From positions 1 to 5,300 of the forward strand of contig CANCGR010000234.1 of assembly GCA_947377625.1 (NCBI GenBank): a stretch of 5,300 bases of DNA. The letters run 5' to 3'. The notes under the pieces are model-generated. The model searched no databases. It was not told the DNA's origin and saw only the letters and a program-made list of their open reading frames with translations. Of the stretch, positions 1-5,300 are shown piece by piece (position 1 is the first letter of the stretch; each line of letters begins with the position of its first letter). The position numbers and the translations under genes were made by a program. Origin of the DNA: Gammaproteobacteria bacterium (GTDB taxonomy: Bacteria; Pseudomonadota; Gammaproteobacteria; Pseudomonadales; Pseudohongiellaceae).

Positions 1-1661
1 CCCTTGCTGCTCGGAATCGGCATCAGGCTCACCCGGTTTTCATCAGGGCGATATTGTTTTTTGTTACTGCTGGTGGCCAGCCAGAAAAACGGAATGCCGG
101 CCTTGTTCAACTCTTTCGCCATGCGGGTGCCGGCCATGCCACCCGGATAGAGAATTGCGATGTCGTGCCAGGCGATGCCCTTGCCCTGCCACACCTGCAA
201 GCAGCGCAAACAGAAATCCACCTCCTGCTCCAGTGAGGCAAATTGCTTGATTACTGGCGCATCCCCACTACGCCCCGCAGCCTCCGGTTTTACCAGCGGA
301 ATTTCTGCATCACCTTGGCCGAGATATTCCTTCGCAAATTCATAAGCAAACTGCAGGATCTCGCGCGTGTTGCGGTAGTTCAACTTGAGAATGGTGGTGC
401 GGCCCTGCGCTTGAATGCCGACGCTATTGAGGCTGAACTTGAGTTTGTTTTTGCGTTGGTAAATCGTTTGCGCATCGTCATACAGCAGCAGCAAGGAATT
501 GGTTTGCGGGTCGACCATCTGCGCCACCAGCTTCAGCCACTCAGGCTCAAAATCGTGACCTTCATCAATCAACAGTGCGCCGTATTGGCCTTTGGGAATT
601 TGGCCGCGCTCAACCCCTTGAATTACTGAAGTCACTTGCCGCTCCCAATAGGGCGCCGGTGAGCGCAGCATGTTGACTTGATAAGCCCGCAGCTGTTCAC
701 CGCACCAATCATGGAAGTGATAGACCTGCACTTTTCTGCTGATACCTTTTTCATTGATGAACGCGCGCAAGCGTGCGGCCAGCGTAATGTTGAAGCACAG
801 CACCAGAATCGGTTGATGCAACACTTCGGCAAGTTGCAAACAGCGATAGCCGAGAATCAGCGTTTTGCCGGAGCCAGCCACCCCGTGAATAACACGATGG
901 CCATCGCCCAAGCTGCGCGCCAGCTGTTCCTGCTGGATGTCCATGATGCGGATAAGTTCGGGCAGCTGTTGCGCAAGCTCTTGCTGGCTGGCCTCATTGT
1001 CAAAGAAGCCGCTTTGGTGCGTGCTGATACGAATTTCCGGGAACAAGTGCCAGCGAACGCGATCAATTTGCGGCAAGGTCAGTTTGTGGCCGAACTGGTA
1101 ATTGAACATGCCCCACAACTGCTGCTGAAAAACCTCAGCCTCGGCACTGTCAGTAAAATCATCTTTGCAAAGCAGCAAATGGTCGGGCAGCACTTTCTGG
1201 CGAGCCCCTTCAGGCAGACCAAGTTCAAACTGCCTGCGGGTGATGTTGGTGAACACCACGCCATAGCCGTAGGGAAATGCCAGCTTCTCGGCATGACGAC
1301 CACCAGTGGTGCGCAGTTGCGGATCGTGAACCAGTTGGTTAATCACCTGATAGGCACACTGCCGTGCCTGCTCAATGGGGTTGGCAACGGTTTTTAACCC
1401 GGTGTCAGTAAGCAGTGACACTTCGGCGCTGCTGATGTTTTTGAGGCTGTCGTGCTTCCAGTCTTTGACTTCCAGAAACAGCAAGCCGCGCGCCGGATGC
1501 AGAATGATAAAGTCCGGATAGCGCCGCTGCTTGCCGAGCGGGATGTCATACCAGATCAGATAATCATCTTCGAGCAGATCGATCAGGCGACGCGCAAAGC
1601 GCTTTTCGCCCGCCGTCATCTTCGGCAGACAAGTGTTGAGGGAGGGAATCAGTTCAGCCAA
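1..1661 (-). CDS. NERD-domain / UvrD-like superfamily 1 DNA helicase, C-terminus cut by window edge
   Basis: Uninterrupted reading frame of 553 codons running off the left edge. Residues about 16-110 form a NERD (nuclease-related) domain. It carries a PD-(D/E)xK-like core: PDF with D50, then a strand ending in EVK with E64 and K66. A linker of about 130 residues leads to an SF1 helicase core. Seen there are a Q-motif-like stretch (about 240-248), Walker A GVAGSGKT (260-267), motif Ia around CFN (289-291), Walker B/motif II IDEGHDF (365-371), motif III YDDAQ (394-398), and motif IV LNYRNT with R430. SSKG at 551-554 is the beginning of motif V, so motif VI and the C-terminus lie outside. The expected role is ATP-driven DNA unwinding or translocation coupled to DNA cleavage or binding, in cytoplasmic DNA repair or defence. 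I chose the TTG start because a stop lies seven codons upstream and GGAAG sits 6 nt before it. The ATG at 1619 has no such site. The family call is strong; the physiological role is not known. Confidence 0.9.
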   Translation of the reverse strand, partial: MAELIPSLNTCLPKMTAGEKRFARRLIDLLEDDYLIWYDIPLGKQRRYPDFIILHPARGLLFLEVKDWKHDSLKNISSAEVSLLTDTGLKTVANPIEQARQCAYQVINQLVHDPQLRTTGGRHAEKLAFPYGYGVVFTNITRRQFELGLPEGARQKVLPDHLLLCKDDFTDSAEAEVFQQQLWGMFNYQFGHKLTLPQIDRVRWHLFPEIRISTHQSGFFDNEASQQELAQQLPELIRIMDIQQEQLARSLGDGHRVIHGVAGSGKTLILGYRCLQLAEVLHQPILVLCFNITLAARLRAFINEKGISRKVQVYHFHDWCGEQLRAYQVNMLRSPAPYWERQVTSVIQGVERGQIPKGQYGALLIDEGHDFEPEWLKLVAQMVDPQTNSLLLLYDDAQTIYQRKNKLKFSLNSVGIQAQGRTTILKLNYRNTREILQFAYEFAKEYLGQGDAEIPLVKPEAAGRSGDAPVIKQFASLEQEVDFCLRCLQVWQGKGIAWHDIAILYPGGMAGTRMAKELNKAGIPFFWLATSSNKKQYRPDENRVSLMPIPSSK

Positions 1662-1667
1662 AGCTTG

Positions 1668-1672
1668 CTTCC
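1668..1672 (-). promoter_or_regulatory. Ribosome binding site for the TTG start of the NERD-helicase
   Basis: GGAAG on the minus strand, 6 nt before TTG at 1661-1659. This site decides the start. The next in-frame candidate, ATG at 1619-1617, has no purine-rich site in front. An in-frame TGA seven codons upstream of the TTG rules out a longer protein. Confidence 0.65.
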
Positions 1673-1777
1673 GGCAGGGTCAAAGTACGCCCCGCTAGTA
1701 ATGACGGGTTTGTACGAATTTTCAAGGGTTTTTGCTCTGACCCCCAATTATTCAAGTTACACTCACGCAAAATGATG

Positions 1778-1783
1778 AAAGGG
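1778..1783 (+). promoter_or_regulatory. Ribosome binding site selecting the third ATG of the cNMP-domain gene
   Basis: AAAGGG lies 6 nt before ATG at 1790. The earlier in-frame ATGs at 1772 and 1775 have no Shine-Dalgarno sequence upstream, and translation from them would cover this site. The third ATG is therefore preferred, which removes six residues from the longest frame. Confidence 0.65.
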
Positions 1784-1789
1784 TTCCTT

Positions 1790-2275
1790 ATGAACAACTT
1801 CAGCACGCAGATGGCCGGCATTCCCGAATTTTCCCTGCAAGCAGGTGACGAGCTATTGCAGCAGAACTCCAAAGCCGCTGGCATCTACTTTTTGAAACAG
1901 GGCAAGGTGAGAGTGCACAAGGATGGCTATCAGATAGCCGTGGTGTCAGAGCCTGGTGCCGTGTTCGGTGAGATGGCTTACTTTCTCGATCATGTTTATA
2001 CCGCCAGCGTGGAGTGCCTTACGCCCTGCACTTTCTATCACCTCGACAATCCTGCGCAGCATCTGGCGGCTCATCCGCAACTGATGCTGCATATCGGGAA
2101 AATCCTTAGCACACGCCTGTTCAGTCTCAATCAATATCTGGTCGATGTGAAAACGCAGTACGAGGGCAATGACCATCTGAATATGGTGAATGAAGTGCTG
2201 GAAACGCTGATGAACCAGCAGCAAACCGCCTTGCTGAAACGCAGCGATGGCAAACGCGATACTGGCGGATACTGA
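1790..2275 (+). CDS. Stand-alone cyclic-nucleotide-binding-type (Crp/cNMP) domain protein
   Basis: 161 residues. Residues about 13-118 match the CRP-type cNMP-binding beta-roll. Landmarks are an IYFLKQGKVRV strand pair (32-42), the turn PGAVFGEM (55-62), and the phosphate-cassette region GEMAYFLDHVYTASV (60-74). In cAMP-binding members this cassette has Arg followed by Ser/Thr before Ala. Here the residues are Y70-T71-A72, so the key Arg is missing and classic cAMP binding is doubtful. After the roll come a helix like the CRP dimer helix (about 98-120) and another predicted helix (about 128-145). A polar tail follows. There is no helix-turn-helix, so this is not a CRP-type transcription factor. 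It probably acts as a small cytoplasmic sensor or adaptor. It is divergent from the NERD-helicase and convergent with the phosphoesterase. The fold call is firm; ligand and partner are unknown. Confidence 0.85.
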   Translation: MNNFSTQMAGIPEFSLQAGDELLQQNSKAAGIYFLKQGKVRVHKDGYQIAVVSEPGAVFGEMAYFLDHVYTASVECLTPCTFYHLDNPAQHLAAHPQLMLHIGKILSTRLFSLNQYLVDVKTQYEGNDHLNMVNEVLETLMNQQQTALLKRSDGKRDTGGY

Positions 2276-2277
2276 CG
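2258..2277 (+). repeat. 10-bp tandem duplication at the 3' end of the cNMP-domain gene
   Basis: GATACTGGCG at 2258-2267 is followed directly by GATACTGACG at 2268-2277, identical at 9 of 10 positions. The second copy carries the TGA stop. Ten is not a multiple of three, so with only one copy the frame would read past the present stop into the facing gene. The duplication may have created the present C-terminus. It could also be chance at this length. Confidence 0.6.
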
Positions 2278-2295
2278 TCGCTAGTTCAGTGTCTG
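2266..2295. terminator. Inverted repeat spanning both convergent stop codons, possible weak bidirectional terminator
   Basis: CGGATACTGA (2266-2275) can pair with TCAGTGTCTG (2286-2295) around a 10-nt loop, giving ten base pairs including two G-U wobbles in the plus-strand RNA. The plus-strand TGA (2273-2275) is in the stem and the minus-strand TAG (2283-2281) is in the loop. No proper U-tract follows on either strand (only TTT at 2298-2300), so intrinsic termination is uncertain. With only 5 bp between the genes, no other terminator fits between them. Confidence 0.3.
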
Positions 2296-3000
2296 GGTTT
2301 CGCTACCTTCCGCCCAGTTCCACTGCGCCTGCATGGCAGCAAGGTCCAGCACGATATGCGCCGGCACATCGCCGATATTGTTGCCGGCGTTGATCACCCA
2401 GGTAGTGCCCAGTTTGTCTATCCAGGAGCCGCCTTTCTTGAAGGGACTCTCATGAATATGACCACACACAACCAAGGCCGGTTGGTAAGTGGCTATCCAC
2501 GCATTCAGCTCCTTGTCGCCAACAAAGCGTTTGCCGGTCCAACTGGTGGGTGAATTGTCTGGCGGCGCATGGTAGATCCAAATCCACTTTTCAAAATCCA
2601 GCTTGCTGGCCAGCGCAAACTGCTTGGCCACTGCGTCTTTGGTGAACTCGCCATCCCACCAAGGCAGGATCGAAAACAGCGTAGTGCCGATCAGCAGATT
2701 ATCGCCGTCCACACTCAGCCTTGCTTCGCGTATGTCCTGCAGCCACGGGGCGATGAACTCATCGGCGGCATTTCTTTCATTGCCGTCATGATTGCCGGAA
2801 CACACCATTAGCGCGGTCTGCTCGCAGATTTTTTGCATGCACTTCTTGATGACGACAATTTGGGTATTCAGATCCAGCGACGATCCGATGTCTAGCAGGT
2901 CGCCGGCCAGAATCACCGCATCGTATTGTCCGGCACGTGAGAGCAACCAGTCATACTGTTTCAGGCGGTAGTGCAAATCGGAAGTGACCAGGACTTTCAT
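2281..3000 (-). CDS. Calcineurin-like metallophosphoesterase
   Basis: 239 residues with the full set of dinuclear-metal motifs of the calcineurin-like phosphoesterase superfamily: D8-x-H10 (SDLH) at the N-terminus, GD at 33-34, GNHD at 69-72, the lone metal His H144 in YHAPP, and GHIH at 180-183. These predict a cytoplasmic enzyme that hydrolyses phosphomonoesters or phosphodiesters with two metal ions. No signal peptide or membrane segment is seen, and the substrate cannot be read from the sequence. The start at 3000 is chosen over the longer frame beginning at 3027 because the conserved strand MKVLVTSDLH begins there. TGGAG also lies 5 nt upstream, and the ATG overlaps the monooxygenase stop in ATGA. 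That overlap implies translational coupling and one transcript with the monooxygenase. The gene ends 5 bp from the facing cNMP-domain gene. Confidence 0.92.
   Translation of the reverse strand: MKVLVTSDLHYRLKQYDWLLSRAGQYDAVILAGDLLDIGSSLDLNTQIVVIKKCMQKICEQTALMVCSGNHDGNERNAADEFIAPWLQDIREARLSVDGDNLLIGTTLFSILPWWDGEFTKDAVAKQFALASKLDFEKWIWIYHAPPDNSPTSWTGKRFVGDKELNAWIATYQPALVVCGHIHESPFKKGGSWIDKLGTTWVINAGNNIGDVPAHIVLDLAAMQAQWNWAEGSETQTLN
2997..3000 (-). other. ATGA stop/start overlap coupling monooxygenase and phosphoesterase
   Basis: On the minus strand the phosphoesterase ATG (3000-2998) shares two bases with the monooxygenase TGA (2999-2997). Its Shine-Dalgarno sequence TGGAG lies inside the last codons of the monooxygenase. 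This arrangement usually means that ribosomes finishing the first gene re-initiate on the second. Confidence 0.85.
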
Positions 3001-4529
3001 TTGCGCTCCAGATTGGCCCGGCACCATTGCTCAAGGCTATCTACTTCTGACAATGGCACTTGCAGCGCCAGATAGCCATCGGGGCGAATCAAGTAGAGGC
3101 GGGCGTCAGCACCTTGCAGATATTGGGCAGGCGCCAAGTCGAGCACCAACAGTTGCAGGCAGCGTGAATAGCCTTGCACCAATGCCGCGAGTTGTGCGAG
3201 TTGTTGGCCGCTTGCCTCACCGTGAGATACCAGCAACAACGTAAACTGTGTATGACGACTTAGTTCATACAAGCGGCCTTGAGCCAGTTGCAAATCAGGC
3301 ATGCGATCACCTGCTTGCAGACCTGTGGCGTTATCGCCTTGTGAACGATAGTGATAATCCAACCCGCTGACCTGCCCAACCAGCGCCTGCAATTTGCCGG
3401 AGATTTGCAGCGCCAGCAGCGCAGCCGGATCACTGTTGCGACCCGCCATAAACAATTCATGAATGGTCGATGCCGCAGCGATCACCTGGCTGCCAATGGG
3501 TTTGCGTTCGCTTTCATAAGTATCAAGCAAGGCAGCAGGAGCGAGGCCTTGCAGCACATACGCCAGTTTCCAGCCCAGATTGTAGGCGTCCTGCATGCAG
3601 CAATTCATGCCCTGGCCGCCAGCCGTGGAATGCACATGCGCAGCATCGCCGGCCAGGAACACATTGCCTTGCCGATAGCTGTGGGCAAGATGAATGCGGC
3701 TGCCCCAACGTGAATGCCACACGGTGTCGCCCATGCGGATGCCATCGAAGTGCTGCGCCAGAATGTCGCTGAACACTTTCTGCGGCACTTCTGTTGCATC
3801 GGCTTTGTCAGCCGGCTGACTCATCAGCAAACGGAAGTAGCCACCGGGCAGCTGCACCACCATCACGAAGTGACCGGGGCCCATGCAGTAATGCACCCAC
3901 TCTCTGCGGTCAGGGAAGTCGTGCAGATATACATCAAGATTCTGCAGCACCGTGCCGGCATAATCAGTGCCGTCTTTCTTCCAATTCAATTGTTGGCGGA
4001 TGCGCGAGTTGCCGCCGTCGGCCGCAACCAGATATTGGCAGTGCACTTGTTCTTCGCGGCCATCGGCATGCTGCAGCGTGGCCAATACGCCATCGGCTTC
4101 TTGCACCACTTGCGTACAAGTCACACCCCATTCGGCAATGCGGCCATAAGCTTCTTTCAAAAAGCTGCGCAGATGAGCTTCAGTTTCATCCTGACTGTGC
4201 AACAGCAACATCGGATAACGCGATGACGACAACTGCGTGAAATCCAGCCCCGGTCGCACTTCGCTGCGCGCGCCAACGCCATCAACAAAGTGCATTACAT
4301 AGCCGGGACTGTGAACACCGCGTTTGATGAAACGATCGATCAGCGAAGCATCAATGCGCTCAAGCATCTCAAGCGTGCGGGCATGCACGGTGACTGCGCG
4401 TGAATAGCGTGAGGGTTCAGGCAGGCGGTCGACACAACGAAAGTCGATACCGAAGCGGGCCAGCTCCAACGCCAGCATGCTGCCGGCGGCGCCGCTACCG
4501 ACGATGAGAACAGGAGTCGTACTTTTCAT
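2997..4529 (-). CDS. Class A FAD-dependent monooxygenase (aromatic hydroxylase type)
   Basis: 510 residues, a usual length for the PheA/TetX/MhpA-like flavoprotein hydroxylases. Domain order is an N-terminal Rossmann FAD site with VGSGAAG (GxGxxG at 11-16), a conserved RAVTVHARTLEML region (44-56), and the DG motif AADGGNSRIR (169-178), which contacts FAD and NAD(P)H. The substrate-binding sheet follows, and then the second FAD motif, FLAGDAAHVHSTAGGQGMN (291-309), with the GD pair at 294-295. Residues about 405-505 resemble the thioredoxin-like C-terminal domain of phenol-hydroxylase-type members, without a CxxC. The predicted reaction is NAD(P)H- and O2-dependent hydroxylation of an aromatic or polyketide-like ring in the cytoplasm; the substrate is unknown. 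The start at 4529 is chosen over the in-frame ATG at 4562 because AGGGGA lies 6 nt upstream and the Rossmann strand follows at once. It is the first gene of a pair with the phosphoesterase. Confidence 0.92.
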   Translation of the reverse strand: MKSTTPVLIVGSGAAGSMLALELARFGIDFRCVDRLPEPSRYSRAVTVHARTLEMLERIDASLIDRFIKRGVHSPGYVMHFVDGVGARSEVRPGLDFTQLSSSRYPMLLLHSQDETEAHLRSFLKEAYGRIAEWGVTCTQVVQEADGVLATLQHADGREEQVHCQYLVAADGGNSRIRQQLNWKKDGTDYAGTVLQNLDVYLHDFPDRREWVHYCMGPGHFVMVVQLPGGYFRLLMSQPADKADATEVPQKVFSDILAQHFDGIRMGDTVWHSRWGSRIHLAHSYRQGNVFLAGDAAHVHSTAGGQGMNCCMQDAYNLGWKLAYVLQGLAPAALLDTYESERKPIGSQVIAAASTIHELFMAGRNSDPAALLALQISGKLQALVGQVSGLDYHYRSQGDNATGLQAGDRMPDLQLAQGRLYELSRHTQFTLLLVSHGEASGQQLAQLAALVQGYSRCLQLLVLDLAPAQYLQGADARLYLIRPDGYLALQVPLSEVDSLEQWCRANLERK

Positions 4530-4535
4530 ATGCTG

Positions 4536-4541
4536 TCCCCT
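4536..4541 (-). promoter_or_regulatory. Ribosome binding site of the monooxygenase
   Basis: AGGGGA on the minus strand, 6 nt before the ATG at 4529-4527. It supports this start over the ATG at 4562, which would read through this site and add 11 residues ahead of the Rossmann strand. Confidence 0.7.
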
Positions 4542-4545
4542 GTAG

Positions 4546-4565
4546 GCACTGCCGTGCGGCAATGC
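4546..4565 (-). promoter_or_regulatory. Leader hairpin 4 nt upstream of the monooxygenase ribosome binding site
   Basis: In the minus-strand RNA, GCATTGCC and GGCAGTGC form an eight-base-pair stem with one G-U pair and the 4-nt loop GCAC. The imperfect pair is a tolerated wobble in the minus-strand RNA but a C-A mismatch in plus-strand RNA, which favours function in the monooxygenase leader. It could influence translation or RNA stability. No U-tract follows on this strand. Confidence 0.4.
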
Positions 4566-4584
4566 TTTGTTTTAAGACTGCTTT

Positions 4585-4601
4585 CAGACAACTCTTGTCC
4601 G
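4585..4601 (-). other. Second small hairpin between the right-edge gene and the monooxygenase
   Basis: The minus-strand RNA has CGGACAA and TTGTCTG around a GAG loop: seven pairs with one G-U wobble. It lies 21 nt after the stop of the upstream gene. An A-rich stretch follows rather than a U-tract, so it is not a standard intrinsic terminator. It could be an mRNA 3'-end stabiliser, an operator or chance. I found no convincing -35/-10 pair for the monooxygenase in the rest of this 93-bp gap. Confidence 0.3.
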
Positions 4602-4622
4602 AATTACCTTGGCGGCGAGGGG

Positions 4623-5300
4623 CTATTGCTGCCCTATCTTGAATTTGGTGCCGGCTCTACCTATAACATCAAGTGAGCATAACCCCCATGCTTCCGGAAT
4701 ATCGTATCCAAAATCCGCTTCTACCGGAAAACCAACGAATTTCTTTTGACAATACAATTTGAATTCATCTAGCTTGCCAGCAACTTCCGTTGCATAGACT
4801 TTGTGTTTAAGCAACTTGATCGTTGCATGACCACCTTCATCCAACGCCATGGGAATTTCGTAGGATTTTTCACTCTTCGCAATGTCAATTATTTGATTCA
4901 CTGTCGAATTGAATGTGAACATTGAATCCTTGTCGCCGACTTGCGCGAAATACCCATAAGTTCCCAAAGCTTCCTGATAGTAGGCATTCTTGACTTGCAG
5001 TTTCAGCAGCTCCCTTCTGGCAAATATCGCTTCGTCTACAGGCAGAAATACCGGATCATTTTTGTCGCGGGAAAACGACAATGCCGCATCAAGATATTTC
5101 ATCTGTTCAAGGCTATTGCCATATTTATTCGCATACAGGTAATTGGCAAGACTGAGAAACGCCGCTTCATAGCGATTGTTCCCACCAGATGCTTTTAGCT
5201 TCTCCAGAAGTGCTGCAGCGTCTTCCTTGGGCTGACTCTTTATTCCATCGAAAAATTCTTTATACGCGTCAATGAATTCCTTGCTTGCATGTACAGGGCC
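4623..5300 (-). CDS. Unrecognised protein with helical TPR-like part and probable beta tail, N-terminus cut by window edge
   Basis: The frame is open from the right edge to TAG at 4625-4623, giving 225 residues of the C-terminal part. An ATG at 5102 lies within the same open frame, and coding-like helical sequence continues upstream of it to the edge, so the true start is probably outside the window. Residues about 5-145 (counted from the edge) are rich in amphipathic helices with Ala, Leu and Tyr spaced as in TPR-type solenoids: helices around EFIDAYKEFF, AAFLSLANYLY, EAIFARRELLKLQ and YYQEALGTYGYF. Residues about 147-225 look like beta strands and contain two cysteines (C184 in LYCQKK and C208 in WGLCSL), close to a WG pair and a final GTKFKI strand. 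I do not recognise the family. A periplasmic or envelope protein is possible but no signal peptide can be seen. Base composition is clearly lower in GC than the neighbours. Confidence 0.75.
   Translation of the reverse strand, partial: GPVHASKEFIDAYKEFFDGIKSQPKEDAAALLEKLKASGGNNRYEAAFLSLANYLYANKYGNSLEQMKYLDAALSFSRDKNDPVFLPVDEAIFARRELLKLQVKNAYYQEALGTYGYFAQVGDKDSMFTFNSTVNQIIDIAKSEKSYEIPMALDEGGHATIKLLKHKVYATEVAGKLDEFKLYCQKKFVGFPVEADFGYDIPEAWGLCSLDVIGRAGTKFKIGQQ

Larger units (their letters stand above)
1662..1789. promoter_or_regulatory. Divergent promoter region between helicase and cNMP-domain gene
   Basis: This AT-richer 128-bp gap must hold the start signals for both divergent genes. On the minus strand, TTGAAA (1725-1720) and ATTACT (1702-1697) with a 17-bp spacer form a plausible but imperfect sigma-70-type promoter for the helicase. 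On the plus strand, TACACT (1758-1763) could be a -10 for the cNMP-domain gene. Its -35 is poor: TTGCTC at 1732-1737 leaves a 20-bp spacer. A transcript starting near 1770 would fit translation from the ATG at 1790. A short interrupted palindrome, CCCG and CGGG (1691-1708), overlaps the minus-strand -10 and could be an operator, but it is weak. All promoter calls here are by eye. Confidence 0.35.

Noticed and set aside
243..629. Plus-strand open frame of 128 codons
   Set aside because: It is antisense to the helicase motif II to IV region, which is clearly coding on the minus strand.
678..1397. Long plus-strand open frame of 239 codons opposite the helicase
   Set aside because: It lies entirely antisense to a continuous minus-strand frame with well-placed helicase motifs. 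Its translation has no recognisable domain.
1772..1789. Earlier ATG starts for the cNMP-domain gene
   Set aside because: No ribosome binding site lies in front of them, while the ATG at 1790 has AAAGGG at a 6-nt spacing.
1654..1884. Minus-strand open frame of 76 codons across the divergent gap
   Set aside because: It overlaps both the promoter gap and the start of the cNMP-domain gene, and has no domain or ribosome binding site.
1946..2224. Minus-strand open frame of 92 codons
   Set aside because: It is antisense to the cNMP-domain gene, which has a Shine-Dalgarno site and a recognisable fold.
1790..2275. Crp/Fnr transcription regulator
   Set aside because: The protein ends after the dimer-type helix and a short tail. 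The DNA-binding helix-turn-helix is absent.
3714..4226. Plus-strand open frame of 170 codons, with others nearby
   Set aside because: These are antisense shadows of the monooxygenase, whose FAD motifs fix the coding strand.
4546..4573. Plus-strand intrinsic terminator (stem followed by TTTGTTTT)
   Set aside because: No plus-strand gene ends here, and the stem has a C-A mismatch in plus-strand RNA. Function in the opposite transcript is more likely, though stopping antisense transcription cannot be excluded.
1..5300. CRISPR array, tRNA, insertion sequence or phage attachment site
   Set aside because: Reading both strands by eye I found no regularly spaced repeats, cloverleaf-like sequence, transposase or paired terminal repeats.

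Overview
The window looks like an ordinary chromosomal stretch of a Gram-negative, probably gammaproteobacterial, organism. The evidence is the domain styles, the short intergenic gaps, the clear Shine-Dalgarno sequences 5-6 nt before each chosen start, and mostly GC-rich coding sequence. I cannot name the genus. It holds five protein-coding genes, two of them cut by the window edges. I see no tRNA, rRNA, CRISPR array or insertion sequence.

Left part (1-1661, minus strand): the N-terminal 553 codons of a large protein that joins a NERD nuclease-like domain to a UvrD/Rep-type superfamily 1 helicase. Helicase motifs I to IV are intact, and the window ends inside motif V. A 128-bp intergenic region (1662-1789) separates it from a divergent plus-strand gene (1790-2275). 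That gene encodes a stand-alone cyclic-nucleotide-binding-type domain of 161 residues with no DNA-binding domain and with a Tyr where the classic phosphate-binding Arg would be.

Middle (2281-4529, minus strand): a two-gene operon. A class A FAD-dependent aromatic-type monooxygenase (510 aa) is followed by a calcineurin-like metallophosphoesterase (239 aa), and the two are coupled by an ATGA stop/start overlap. The phosphoesterase converges on the cNMP-domain gene. Only 5 bp separate the two stop codons, and both lie inside an imperfect inverted repeat next to a 10-bp tandem duplication.

Right part (4530-5300): a 93-bp leader with two hairpins, one just upstream of the monooxygenase ribosome binding site. 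Beyond it is the C-terminal 225 residues of an unrecognised protein, with a helical TPR-like part followed by a tail of probable beta structure with two cysteines. This gene is much more AT-rich than the rest.

No single new system is proven here. The items most worth a second look are the NERD-helicase fusion, the solo cNMP domain with an altered phosphate cassette, the coupled monooxygenase-phosphoesterase pair, and the compositionally distinct gene at the right edge.
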